Assembly (NCBI GenBank): GCA_035487155.1
Contig: DATHMK010000011.1
Span: forward strand, 41,079-105,078
DNA length: 64,000 bases
Source: DAIDKA01 sp035487155
GTDB taxonomy: Bacteria; Pseudomonadota; Gammaproteobacteria; Steroidobacterales; Steroidobacteraceae
Reading direction: 5' to 3'
The translations under genes and the position numbers were made by a program. Shown here one piece after another: positions 41,330 through 49,899 of this stretch. Numbering within the stretch: position 1 is the stretch's first letter; each line of letters begins with the position of its first letter. Under the pieces are notes generated by a model. The model ran no database searches and was not told the DNA's origin. It worked only from the letters and a program-made list of their open reading frames with translations.

Positions 41330-43108
41330 CTACCTGCACAGGTCGGTGACGCAGATTGAAGCCAGCGTGCGCCCTTCGGGGGGCACCGCCAGACCGCGAT
41401 CCTTCATCAGCTTGCGCAGCAGCGCCGCGGTGTCGGCGTGCACCAGAGCGGATTGCACCCCCACGCGCACCAGGCCGTCGGCATAGTCAATCGCCTGCCA
41501 CGAAACCCCCGCCAGCCCGTGCACCGTGTCACGGCTGCCGATGTCGTGCAGTGACAGATCGGCCCCGTGCTGCACCAGCAGCTCGACCACATCGTTGCGG
41601 CCCTTGTGCGCGGCGCCCATCAATGCCGTGCGCAGATCCTCGCTGTCCTGGGCATTGACGTCGGCACCGTGCTCGAGCAGGTATTTCACGGTTTCAAGCG
41701 TCTCCTGGGGAGACCACTCGTAGGTGACACCCTCGACCCAGCCGATGCCACTGGCGACCATGAGCGGGGTGACCTTGTAGTCCGTGGACAGCGACGGGTC
41801 GGCCCCATGGTCCACCAGCAGCTTCATCAGCACCAGATCACCGGATTGCGCAGCCCGCAGGAACGGCGTCGCGCCATCCTCCACCAGCCACTGGTTGGTG
41901 AACACCGTGCGCGTCTCGGTGCTGGAGTGCATGCGCTGATTCGGATTCGCTCCGGCCGCCAGCAGCTCCTTGATGAAATCCAGGTGATCCATGTCGGGCT
42001 TGCGCACCGGATAGTCACCGCCTTCGATATTGCGGTTGTCGGTCGCGATGTACAGCGGGTTCCAGCCTCCGCCGTTGGCGATGTTCGCATCGGCGTGATG
42101 CTGCAGCAGGTACTCGCCGATCTTGTAGTATTTGTTCTGGGTGGCCACCAGCAGTGGTGTCCAGCCGAACTCGCTGACCTCATTGACGTCGGCGCCCGCC
42201 GCCACCAGGATTTTGACCGTGGTGAAATCACCCTGGCGGGCGGCAAAGATCAGCGGCGTCAGTCCACCCCATTTCTGCCTGCTGGGCGCCGGCGGTTTGG
42301 GCAGCGGGTGTTCCGCCAGCACTTTCTTCGCGGTGGCGATCTGCTCGGCCACCAGTTCCTTGGCTTGCGCGGTATCCGAGGCCTGTTTCACTACCAGGCC
42401 GGCAAGACCATAGCCGCCGGCGAACTCGGAAATGCGCTCGCGGCCGGTCTGAGCCAGATACGGCCGGCGCCCCGGATCAGTGGCGGCCGAACGCAGGCTC
42501 AGATCCGCGCCCTTGGAGAGCAGGAATTTCACCGCCTCCGGATTGCTGTTGGCCGCCGCCCACATCAGCGCCGTGGTGCCGCGAGTCTTTTCACGCGCAT
42601 CGATAGCCATGCCCCGCGCCAGCAGCAGCTTCAGCACCGGCACGCTGCCGGTGCGCGCCGCCATCATCAGCGCGCTCTCTCCACCCTCGAGGGTCTGATT
42701 GACATCAGCACCGTGCCGCAACAGGTCATCAACCAGTTGCGCATTGCCGGCCTCGCAGGCCAACAGCAGCGGTGTCATGCCGGTGTCGGTCGCCACGTTG
42801 GGGCGGGCACCGGCCGCCAGCAGCAGCGCGGCGAGGTGCGCATCGCCCTGGTAGGCCGCCCAGTGCAAAGCGGTGCTGCCATCCGCTTGCGCGGCATTGA
42901 CGTCCGCATGCGCCTTCAGCAGCCCCTGCAGCCGGGGGAGATCGTGATCCATGGTCGCATCCGCGACCGCGCTGGGCGGCGCGGCGGCGGGCAGCGCCGC
43001 GACCACTACGTGATGGGCCGATCCTTCAGGCGCCGCGGCCAGCAAAGCACCGTGACCGGTGCCGGATGCCAGTATTGCCAGCAGGACAATTCGCAACGCC
43101 TTCTGCAC
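41330..43108 (-). CDS. Exported ankyrin-repeat protein
   Basis: 592 residues from a GTG at 43108 preceded by GAGGTCGACGG. A signal peptide (LRIVLLAILASGTGHGALLAA) is followed by about ten ankyrin repeats, from DGSTALHWAAYQGDAHLAAL to RTALMGAAHKGRNDVVELLVQHGADL. A break of about 60 residues (215-280) divides the repeats into two blocks. The C-terminal 60 residues are not repeat-like and end with a Cys pair (ASICVTDLCR). Ankyrin repeats bind proteins; here the partner is likely another secreted protein of the operon. The gene is last in a four-gene minus-strand operon, starting 9 bp after the DUF6152 stop. Confidence 0.92.
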   Translation of the reverse strand: MQKALRIVLLAILASGTGHGALLAAAPEGSAHHVVVAALPAAAPPSAVADATMDHDLPRLQGLLKAHADVNAAQADGSTALHWAAYQGDAHLAALLLAAGARPNVATDTGMTPLLLACEAGNAQLVDDLLRHGADVNQTLEGGESALMMAARTGSVPVLKLLLARGMAIDAREKTRGTTALMWAAANSNPEAVKFLLSKGADLSLRSAATDPGRRPYLAQTGRERISEFAGGYGLAGLVVKQASDTAQAKELVAEQIATAKKVLAEHPLPKPPAPSRQKWGGLTPLIFAARQGDFTTVKILVAAGADVNEVSEFGWTPLLVATQNKYYKIGEYLLQHHADANIANGGGWNPLYIATDNRNIEGGDYPVRKPDMDHLDFIKELLAAGANPNQRMHSSTETRTVFTNQWLVEDGATPFLRAAQSGDLVLMKLLVDHGADPSLSTDYKVTPLMVASGIGWVEGVTYEWSPQETLETVKYLLEHGADVNAQDSEDLRTALMGAAHKGRNDVVELLVQHGADLSLHDIGSRDTVHGLAGVSWQAIDYADGLVRVGVQSALVHADTAALLRKLMKDRGLAVPPEGRTLASICVTDLCR

Positions 43109-43117
43109 CCGTCGACC

Positions 43118-43492
43118 TCAACGCGGTGGACCCACCGGCTGACCGTTGACCATGGCCTTCATCATGCTGCCGCCATTGGTCCCGTCCTTGAGCGGATGGA
43201 TGGTGATTTCAATGGCATCGCCCTCCTTGATGGAGGAACGGCGCCAGCCCTGACGGGTGAGCCCATTGGGGCTGCCGCCCTCGATGGACCACTCCGCCGC
43301 GGCACCCGTCTTCGGGTCGGGGACCAGGACCTGCACCCAGATGTGCGGATTGGTCCACTGCACCTGCTTCACGGTGCCCACCAGCGTCTTGGTCGTCGCC
43401 TGGTCGAACATCGCGAAGGAATGATGCGCGAAAGCCGCACCGCCCCAGATCCCCGACACCAGCGCAAGACCCAACAGTGTTCTACTCTTCAC
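43118..43492 (-). CDS. DUF6152 family exported protein
   Basis: 124 residues from a GTG at 43492 preceded by AAGGGGGTTGCTA; the reading frame extends upstream but only nonsense precedes this start. The signal peptide ends at AAFAHHSF, and the mature protein begins HHSFAMFDQ, the family hallmark. It continues VGTVKQVQWTNPHIWVQVLV, WSIEGGSPNGLTRQGWRRSS and DAIEITIHPLKDGTNGGSMM. DUF6152 proteins are small OB-like beta barrels of unknown function, frequently encoded next to the secreted family seen at 39735 and 47720. It sits between the DUF1552 and ankyrin genes, all co-directional. Confidence 0.9.
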   Translation of the reverse strand: MKSRTLLGLALVSGIWGGAAFAHHSFAMFDQATTKTLVGTVKQVQWTNPHIWVQVLVPDPKTGAAAEWSIEGGSPNGLTRQGWRRSSIKEGDAIEITIHPLKDGTNGGSMMKAMVNGQPVGPPR

Positions 43493-43530
43493 TAGCAACC
43501 CCCTTAGTTCCGGGCAAGTAAATACAGAAA

Positions 43531-44871
43531 TCAAATATTCGGCAGCGGCCCGGTACTGTCACCGAAGCGCTCCAACTGAACGTCAAACATGTTCGCGATG
43601 CTCAGCAGCAGGTTGCCCGTCGGAACCGTGCGGCTGGCATAGGCCAGGTGCCGGTCGCCCTTCAGGCGCCCCGCGGCGCCGCCGACCAGAATGGCCGGCG
43701 TGTCGTAGTGCAGATGCTGATTGGAATTGCCCATGTTCGATCCGAACAGCAGCAATGAGTGATCCAGCAAGGTGCCATCGCCTTCCCTGATCGCATCGAG
43801 CTTCTGCACCAGATAGGCCAGCATCTGCACGTGATAACGGTTGATCTTTGCCAAAAGCGCGATCTGGCCTGGATCCTCGGCGTGATGCGAGACGCCGTGA
43901 AAACTGGAATTGGTGCCGCTTTCCGGATAGACGCGGCTGGTCAGATCCCGGGCGTACAGCATGGTCGCCACCCGCGTGATATCCGTCTGGTAGGCCAGGG
44001 CCAGCAGATCCCACTGCACCTGGATGTGCTCGTGGAAGGACTCGGGCACGCCGTAGGGCATGGTCATGTTCGGCGCATCGGTCGACGCGCGCGCCGCGAT
44101 GGTGAGCCGGCGCTCGACCTCACGTACATCGTCCGCGTACTGCTCCAATCGCATCTGGTCGCCATGCGGGACCTCGCTCATGAGCGCGCGCAGGCTGCCG
44201 TTCACTGAATCCAGGATGCTGGCCTGCCGCTCGCGTCGCACCTTGCGCAGCTCCGGGGAGCTGCCATCGCCGAACATGCGCTCAAACAGCGTCTGCGGGT
44301 TGATCTCCATGGGCAGCGGCCGCGTGGGCGTCTCCCAGGAGATCGTATTGGTATATACACAGCTGTAGCCCTCGCCACAGCTGGAATTGGCGCCCGGGTC
44401 CTCCACGGCCAGCTGCAGGGACGGCAACAGGTTCTCCCCGCCGATCTTGGCCGCGATCACCTGATCAATCGAGGTGCCCACTTGGATATCCGCGCCGGTT
44501 GTCTTGCGCGGCTTCATGCCGGTCAGGAATGCCGCCGCGACAAAGTGGTCGGCGCCGGTCACGCCCGGCGGGTTCTCCGAAGACTTCGACCACAGGCCGC
44601 TGGTCAGCAGCACTTTCTTGCGAAACGGCTCCAGCGGCTCGTACACATAGGGAAATTTGAAACCCGGGGCGCTGCCGTCGGCGATCCAGTGGCCGGGGGC
44701 GACGCCATGGGGCACGAAGGCACCCAGGAAGCGCGTCGGCACGATCTGTTTCTCGAGCGCGTGGGCATGGCGGGCCGGCAACATCGAGTCCAGCAGCGGC
44801 ACGGCGAGCGTCGTACCCAGGCCCCGCAGGAAGGTGCGTCGTGGCAGCTTTTTGTTGGTCAGGAAAAACAC
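43531..44871 (-). CDS. DUF1552 family Tat-exported protein
   Basis: 446 residues from a GTG at 44871. The N-terminus PRRTFLRGLGTTLAVPLLDS is a twin-arginine signal. The mature part has FLGAFVPHGVAPGHWIADG, GADHFVAAAFLTGMKP, SIDQVIAAKIGGENLLPSLQ, YSCVYTNTISWETPTRPLPM and LLLFGSNMGNSNQHLHYDTP. This is the pattern of DUF1552, a relative of the alkaline-phosphatase/sulfatase-like DUF1501 proteins; conserved Asp and His could bind metal. It is always near a DUF1592 partner in other genomes, and here the DUF1592 gene ends 11 bp before it. The function is unknown. Confidence 0.93.
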   Translation of the reverse strand: MFFLTNKKLPRRTFLRGLGTTLAVPLLDSMLPARHAHALEKQIVPTRFLGAFVPHGVAPGHWIADGSAPGFKFPYVYEPLEPFRKKVLLTSGLWSKSSENPPGVTGADHFVAAAFLTGMKPRKTTGADIQVGTSIDQVIAAKIGGENLLPSLQLAVEDPGANSSCGEGYSCVYTNTISWETPTRPLPMEINPQTLFERMFGDGSSPELRKVRRERQASILDSVNGSLRALMSEVPHGDQMRLEQYADDVREVERRLTIAARASTDAPNMTMPYGVPESFHEHIQVQWDLLALAYQTDITRVATMLYARDLTSRVYPESGTNSSFHGVSHHAEDPGQIALLAKINRYHVQMLAYLVQKLDAIREGDGTLLDHSLLLFGSNMGNSNQHLHYDTPAILVGGAAGRLKGDRHLAYASRTVPTGNLLLSIANMFDVQLERFGDSTGPLPNI

Positions 44872-44882
44872 GTGCGCTTCTT

Positions 44883-47381
44883 TCAGTGTCCCGGGTTCAG
44901 GGTGCTGGCGATGATGTTGGGCCTTGCGGCCGCGTCAACCTGCGTCTTCAGGGTCGAACCTCTGGTGTCTAGGCTTGGCACCACGTTCATGCGAAACAGG
45001 TCGTTCATGACGATCGCCTCGATCAGGCTCCTGAACCGGTAATCATCATGCGCGGCGGTATGCAGTACGCTGCGTACGGTCGGCATGTCGTCGTACTCGA
45101 TGCCACGCCCGAGTGCATAGGTCATGAGGGCCTGGGTCACGTTGCGCAGATACTGGTCCTGGTGACGCAGCAGCATCTCGCGCACGCCAGCCGGACCGTC
45201 GACGTGCGAGCCATCGTACAACGTGGCATGCGCATCGATGGGATGCGGGCCATCCTGCGTTCGCCAGTGCCCGACCGCGTCATAAGGTTCCATGGCGAAG
45301 CCGATCGGCTCCATGATCTTGTGGCAGCTGGCACACACCGGATTGGCGTGATGCTGCTCCAGCTGTTCGCGCATCGAGGGCGGAGCAGCGTTGCCGGTTG
45401 GATCCACCTGGTGCGGTTTCAGTTGCGGCACATCCGCCGGCGGATCCGGCGCAGGCGAGCCCAGCATGGTGCGCAACACCCAGTTGCCGCGTACCACCGG
45501 TGAGGTGCGGCCGGGTTGCGCGCTGATGGTGAGCAGCGCCCCCTTGCCCAGCAGCCCCCAGCGCGCACTCTGGCTGTCATCCAGCTCAATGCGCCGGAAG
45601 AAGCTGCCCTGCACGCCGGGAATGCCATAGAACTGGGCCAGCCGCCCGTTCACGAAAGTGTATTTGGCGCTCACCAGGTCCAGCACACTGCGGTTCTCCG
45701 TGATCATGCTGGCGAAGAACAGCTCCACTTCCTTGCGGAACGCCTGGCGCAGGTTGTCATCGAAATCCGGGAACTCGTCCACCAGCGGTTCGTGACTGGC
45801 CAGCGCGCGCAGGCCCAGCCACTGTTCGGCGAAATTGGTGGTCAGCGCCTGCGCCCGCGGATCGGCCAGCATCCGCCGCACCTGCGCCCGCAGTACCTGG
45901 TCCTGGCCCAGCTGTCCCGCATTCGCGAGGCGCAACAGCTCCTCGTCAGGGACACTGCTCCACAGGAAGAACGACAGCCGCGCGGCCAGGTCCAGGTCGC
46001 TGACCCGGTAGGCCGCCCCCGGCGCGAGAGTGCTCGGTGCGCTCTCCACGCGGATCAGGAACTTCGGATCCACCAGAACCCGCTGCACCATCGCTTCAAC
46101 GCCGGAGTCAAAGCCGCCGTTGCGCTGGCCGCTGGTGTAGAACTGCAGCACCGTATTCACGTCGGCATCCGTGGCATAACCGCGATAGGCGGCATGCGTG
46201 AGCGCCGCCGCGATCTGGCGCGCGCAGCGCTCCGGCGCGCCGGGCGTGGGCGTGCAGCTCATGATGCGGTGGCGGCTCGGGGAGTCCGTCGCCACGCTGG
46301 CCTGGGCGGGTCCGTCGATGCGCACCCGGCCGATATGCGGGAAGAACGTGAAGCCCGGAATGCCACCGGTCTCGATGGTGCTGCGGTCGAAGGCGTGGTT
46401 CATGTCCAGTCCCGGCGCATAGTTGGTCGCCAGGAAGGTCACGCCGATATGGTGCGGGCCGGCCTTCATCGGCACCGTGATGTCGATGGTCTTCAGCTGG
46501 CCCGTGGCCGCGCCCTCCTCATCCGGCACGAAGCCGCGGGTCACGCTCAAGGCCTTGTCCCAGTCGATCTTGCTGATACGCCGGCCATCCACATAGACCA
46601 GCAGCTGCTCGCCGCGCACGTCGCCGAAGGGCCGGAAATTGCCCATGTTGCCCAGCGTCACCGCGAACACCTTGAAGGTATAGGTGCCGTCGGCCGGAAA
46701 AATGTGATCGATCGCGAGGCCGCCGCGCGTTCCGAACGGCAGGCCCTCGAGGTGATAGTTCTGCGTCGTGTCATCGGCGACGCGGTAGTTGGCCTGGGTG
46801 GTCGCGGTGGCCGTGCCCAGCGCCGTGCGGCTGATCTGACCGGCCGCCGACAGATACGCGTCCAGCAGCGCCGGCGAGAAGGTCAGCGTGCCGGCCTGAT
46901 TGTCGAAGCCGCGGCTGACATCATCTGCGGGCAGCAAATGCGACACATCGATATCCAGGCCGAGAATGTCGCGTACCGCGTTCTGGTATTCGGTGCGGTT
47001 CAGCCGATGCAGCCGCGGCATCGACAGATTCGGCTTGGCGTGGGCGTCGACTTCGTTTTCCAGGGAGGTGGCGAAGGCCTGCAGGGTGCTCTGGTCGGGA
47101 CGGGGCTTGCCGGCCGGCGGCATCATGCCGGCGCGCAGTTTCTTGATCATGCGCTCGGTGAGCGAGGCGTCCTCGTGGGCCTTGGAGGGGTCGAAAACCT
47201 CGAACTCCACCCCACCGGTGTAATCCTCGTAATTATGACAGACGCTGCAATATTGCTGCACCAGATGCTGCTGTGCAGCGTCCGACAAGGTAGCGGGGCC
47301 GGCGAGCACGGGCAGCGGCAGCAACGCAGCGATCAGCGCCCGGCCCAGTACCGGCCGGATCCGCCCCGCCCGCGATCGCAC
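44883..47381 (-). CDS. DUF1587/DUF1592/DUF1595/DUF1588/DUF1585 planctomycete-type cytochrome protein
   Basis: About 832 residues from a GTG at 47381 (GGAAAGCAG upstream); the frame is open for another 60 codons but that part does not look like protein. The signal peptide (ALIAALLPLPVLAG) precedes a cytochrome c motif, CSVCH (45-49), then DUF1587 (RLHRLNRTEYQNAVRDILGL), a carbohydrate-binding-like beta domain, DUF1595/1592 (YRVSDLDLAARLSFFLWSSV, NFAEQWLGLRAL), DUF1588 with a second heme-like motif CASCH in CASCHKIMEPIGFAMEPYDA, and DUF1585 at the end. It is a large periplasmic or surface protein of unknown function, thought to help degrade polymers. It is first in the operon with DUF1552. Confidence 0.93.
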   Translation of the reverse strand: MRSRAGRIRPVLGRALIAALLPLPVLAGPATLSDAAQQHLVQQYCSVCHNYEDYTGGVEFEVFDPSKAHEDASLTERMIKKLRAGMMPPAGKPRPDQSTLQAFATSLENEVDAHAKPNLSMPRLHRLNRTEYQNAVRDILGLDIDVSHLLPADDVSRGFDNQAGTLTFSPALLDAYLSAAGQISRTALGTATATTQANYRVADDTTQNYHLEGLPFGTRGGLAIDHIFPADGTYTFKVFAVTLGNMGNFRPFGDVRGEQLLVYVDGRRISKIDWDKALSVTRGFVPDEEGAATGQLKTIDITVPMKAGPHHIGVTFLATNYAPGLDMNHAFDRSTIETGGIPGFTFFPHIGRVRIDGPAQASVATDSPSRHRIMSCTPTPGAPERCARQIAAALTHAAYRGYATDADVNTVLQFYTSGQRNGGFDSGVEAMVQRVLVDPKFLIRVESAPSTLAPGAAYRVSDLDLAARLSFFLWSSVPDEELLRLANAGQLGQDQVLRAQVRRMLADPRAQALTTNFAEQWLGLRALASHEPLVDEFPDFDDNLRQAFRKEVELFFASMITENRSVLDLVSAKYTFVNGRLAQFYGIPGVQGSFFRRIELDDSQSARWGLLGKGALLTISAQPGRTSPVVRGNWVLRTMLGSPAPDPPADVPQLKPHQVDPTGNAAPPSMREQLEQHHANPVCASCHKIMEPIGFAMEPYDAVGHWRTQDGPHPIDAHATLYDGSHVDGPAGVREMLLRHQDQYLRNVTQALMTYALGRGIEYDDMPTVRSVLHTAAHDDYRFRSLIEAIVMNDLFRMNVVPSLDTRGSTLKTQVDAAARPNIIASTLNPGH

Positions 47382-47719
47382 CTGCTTTCCGTTCAGTAAG
47401 GTCAAAAAGCACCCTAAATAAGCCTTCCGGGAGCATCTGCACCCGGGATCCCGTCGCCCCTCCGGGCCGAGGATCCGGCGCCGCTTACCCACCTGGCCAG
47501 GCGGTGGATGCAGGTTGAGATTACAACAGCTACGGGGGGCTAATTCCAGCAATGCGGTGCACATCGCGCGGGTAGCGAAGCATGGCTACCTTGCTGGCCA
47601 GTCAACAATGTTGCGTTTGTGCGAAGACGTTAACGCTTCGTTGACCGCCGTTAATGACCCTGTTCGGGATCCCGCTGCGCGTCTATGATCGCCCCCTGCG
47701 TTGTACCCTCCACCGACCT
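47382..47719. other. 338-bp divergent intergenic region with phased GTTRA repeats
   Basis: No gene is visible here. Three direct heptamers, CGTTAAC (47628-47634), CGTTGAC (47639-47645) and CGTTAAT (47649-47655), are spaced about one helical turn apart. A palindrome CAACAATGTTG lies at 47603-47613. These are on the side of the 47720 gene. They look like a regulator binding array, with no known owner. The remainder is GC-rich and featureless. Confidence 0.4.
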
Positions 47720-48601
47720 ATGGCAAAGGCCCAGAGCAAGGCAGTGCATAGATACATAAACCCCGTGCTTGTATTGGCCGCCCTTCTCTTCGCCTCTGTG
47801 ACGCTGGCAGAGCCCCCCGTGGCGACGCCGCCGGCGACGCCGCCACCCCAGGTCAGAAGTGCGCCCCCGGTGCGGACGCTGCATGACAGCGGCGATCCCA
47901 CCCTGGCGCTGACACCGGGCCTGCGCGGAGCCGAAAAGGCACCCCCCGGCACGCCTCCCGGAAACCCGGATCCGCATGATCTGAATGGCGTGTGGTGGCT
48001 GTCGGGCTACCAGTACCTGCTGGGGCCCGAACCGGGCGTCGCCCCGCCCCTGAAACCCGAATACATGGCCATTCTGGAGCGGCGCATCCGCGCCAAGAAC
48101 CGGGGCACGCCGGAGGCCGATGCCTCCACCCAGTGCCTGCCCCACGGCATGCCGCGCGTCATGGAGAGCCCCTATCCCATCGAAATCGTGCAGACCCCGC
48201 AGCGCATCACCTTCCTGCATGAGGTGGCTCATAACCTGCGGCGGATCTGGCTGAACCGTGATCATCCCAAGAACCTCGCCCCTACCTTCCTGGGAGACTC
48301 GGTCGGGCACTGGGAGGGAGACACCCTGGTGGTCGACACCATCGGCCTGAACGACCAGACCTTCATCGACGACGAGGGCAGCAGTCATTCCACCCAGGAA
48401 CATGTGATTGAACGCTTCCGGAAACTCGACAATGGCCAGAACCTGGAACTGATCATGACGGTCGAGGACCCCGTCACGCTGGAGCACCCGTACAGCTACC
48501 GCCGCATCTACCATTGGCGGCCGGATGTCCGGCCGCAGGAATATGTGTGCGAGGAGAACAACCGCAATGCGCCGGTGAATGGCGTCACGGTGGCCAAATG
48601 A
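47720..48601 (+). CDS. Secreted protein of unknown function, first of the second coupled pair (copy B1)
   Basis: 293 residues from the ATG at 47720. It is closely related to the product of 39735-40586: NPDPHDLNGVWWLSGYQYL, QCLPHGMPRVMESPYPIEIV, LHEVAHNLRRIWLNRDHP, TFLGDSVGHWEGDTLVVDTI, and the ending YVCEENNRNAPVNGVTVAK, where the tail is identical at CEENNRNAPVNG and VAK. A proline-rich stretch (about 30-70) follows the signal peptide and replaces the Ala-rich linker of the other copy. The stop overlaps the next start (ATGA), as in the other pair. The function is not known. Confidence 0.85.
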   Translation: MAKAQSKAVHRYINPVLVLAALLFASVTLAEPPVATPPATPPPQVRSAPPVRTLHDSGDPTLALTPGLRGAEKAPPGTPPGNPDPHDLNGVWWLSGYQYLLGPEPGVAPPLKPEYMAILERRIRAKNRGTPEADASTQCLPHGMPRVMESPYPIEIVQTPQRITFLHEVAHNLRRIWLNRDHPKNLAPTFLGDSVGHWEGDTLVVDTIGLNDQTFIDDEGSSHSTQEHVIERFRKLDNGQNLELIMTVEDPVTLEHPYSYRRIYHWRPDVRPQEYVCEENNRNAPVNGVTVAK

Positions 48602-49281
48602 GAGCGCTGCAGGTGATGCTCTCGGCCCTCGCCATGAGTGCGTTGAGCGTTGCGGCGCTCGCTGACCCGCCGGACCTCAGCGGCGTGTGGTTACTGACCA
48701 CTCATGTGGGGGCGCTGAAGACCGTGGACGGACACGCGCCGCCGCTGACCGCGGAGGCCAAGGTGGTCTTCGAGGCGCATCTGGCAGCGGCCCGCAAGGG
48801 CGACTATTCCTATGATGGCCTCACCCGCTGCCTGCCACCCGGCCTGCCGCGGCTGTTGCTGATGAAGGAGCCCTTCGAGATCCTGCAGAAGCCCAAAGTC
48901 GTCTACTTCGTACACCAGCTCAACCGCCTGCCGCGGCGCGTGTATCTGGATGAGCCGCTGCCCACGGACGTTGATCCGCATTACCTGGGCTACTCAGTGG
49001 GCAAGTGGGATGGCAATGCGCTGGTGATCGACTCGGCCGGCTTCGATGACAGCACGCTGCTGGACAACGCCGGGCTGCCGCACTCGGAGGCGCTGCATCT
49101 CACCGAACGCTACCAGTTGAGTCAGGATGGTAAGCACCTGCACCTGAGCTTCACCATCGATGATCCGAAGACTTTCACGCAGGCCTGGTCGGGTCAGGCC
49201 GAGTATGTGAAGCGGCCGGGATACGAGCTGCCCGAAGACGTCTGCGCAGCGACGCCGGAAGCCAAACGGCCACGCAGCTGA
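48598..49281 (+). CDS. Secreted protein of unknown function, second of the second coupled pair (copy B2)
   Basis: 227 residues from the ATG at 48598, which overlaps the previous stop. After the signal peptide (MLSALAMSALSVAALA) come LSGVWLLTTHVGALKTVDGH, CLPPGLPRLLLMKEPFEILQ, VYFVHQLNRLPRRVYLDEPL, YLGYSVGKWDGNALVIDSAG and DDSTLLDNAGLPHSEALHLTERYQL. This matches the product of 40583-41305 along its length, with a Cys near the end (EDVCAATPEA). It is convergent with the DsbA-like gene, with no bases between stops. Confidence 0.85.
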   Translation: MRALQVMLSALAMSALSVAALADPPDLSGVWLLTTHVGALKTVDGHAPPLTAEAKVVFEAHLAAARKGDYSYDGLTRCLPPGLPRLLLMKEPFEILQKPKVVYFVHQLNRLPRRVYLDEPLPTDVDPHYLGYSVGKWDGNALVIDSAGFDDSTLLDNAGLPHSEALHLTERYQLSQDGKHLHLSFTIDDPKTFTQAWSGQAEYVKRPGYELPEDVCAATPEAKRPRS

Positions 49282-49899
49282 TTATCTGACGCTGCTGCGG
49301 GACTGGGCGACCAGTCGTTGCAGCTGCGGCAAGCTCTGGGCACTGCTGAGCAGATGACGGCCCACCAACAGACCCGGAGTGCCCTGCAGCCCCAGCGTAT
49401 GCGTCTCGCGCTCGCTGCGGGCCAACAGCGCATCGATCTCGCCCGCATGGGCCTTGCGATCCGCATCCAGGCGTCGCAGGTCCAACCCCGCCGCCCGCAG
49501 TACTGCATCCACGTCGGAGTTCCGCTCCAGGCCGCGGCTGGCGCCAATCAGCGCATTGTGCGCAATGAGATATTTTCCCTGCCAGCTGGCGGCGAGCGCC
49601 GCGCGCGCAGCATAGATGGAGGTATCACCCAGGATCGGCCACTCCTTGTAGAGAATCTGCACGCGCGGATCGCTGTGCAACAGCTTGTCCAGGTCCGGTG
49701 CCATCTCGCGGCAATACGGGCAGTTGTAGTCCATGTACTCCACGATCACGACATCGGGGTGCTCAGCGCCCGCCGCGGGCATCAGCGGGGGCGCCGTAAC
49801 GGCGGCCACCGCCTGCGCCGGTACCATCTGCGCCTGCAGCACCGGCATGCCGCCCAGCAGGCCTGTCAGCACGCAAAGGAGCGCCAGGTTGCGCATCAT
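49282..49899 (-). CDS. DsbA/thioredoxin-like exported disulfide protein
   Basis: 205 residues from the ATG at 49899. The signal peptide (LALLCVLTGLLGGMPVLQA) leads to a thioredoxin fold with the active site YNCPYCREM, the CPYC motif typical of DsbG-like isomerases and TlpA relatives. TPGLLVGRHLL is the cis-proline region (GTPG). A helical insertion lies between. It would make or reshuffle disulfides in periplasmic proteins. Its start overlaps the tannase stop (ATGA), and tannases of this type need a disulfide by their active site, so the pairing makes sense. Confidence 0.9.
   Translation of the reverse strand: MMRNLALLCVLTGLLGGMPVLQAQMVPAQAVAAVTAPPLMPAAGAEHPDVVIVEYMDYNCPYCREMAPDLDKLLHSDPRVQILYKEWPILGDTSIYAARAALAASWQGKYLIAHNALIGASRGLERNSDVDAVLRAAGLDLRRLDADRKAHAGEIDALLARSERETHTLGLQGTPGLLVGRHLLSSAQSLPQLQRLVAQSRSSVR

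Noticed and set aside
41302..41333. Possible terminator stem GTAGGTGC/GCGCCTAC between A2 and the ankyrin gene
   Set aside because: It contains one wobble pair, a 16-base loop, and overlaps the ankyrin stop; too weak to list as a feature.
41567..43495. 642-codon frame opposite the ankyrin gene
   Set aside because: Its apparent regularity is the mirror of the ankyrin repeats on the other strand.
45516..47399. 627-codon frame opposite the DUF1592 gene
   Set aside because: Antisense shadow of a gene with clear heme and DUF motifs.
47382..47564. N-terminal extension of the DUF1592 protein
   Set aside because: The 61 extra residues (Cys/Arg-rich) do not resemble protein, and a signal peptide starts at the GTG at 47381.
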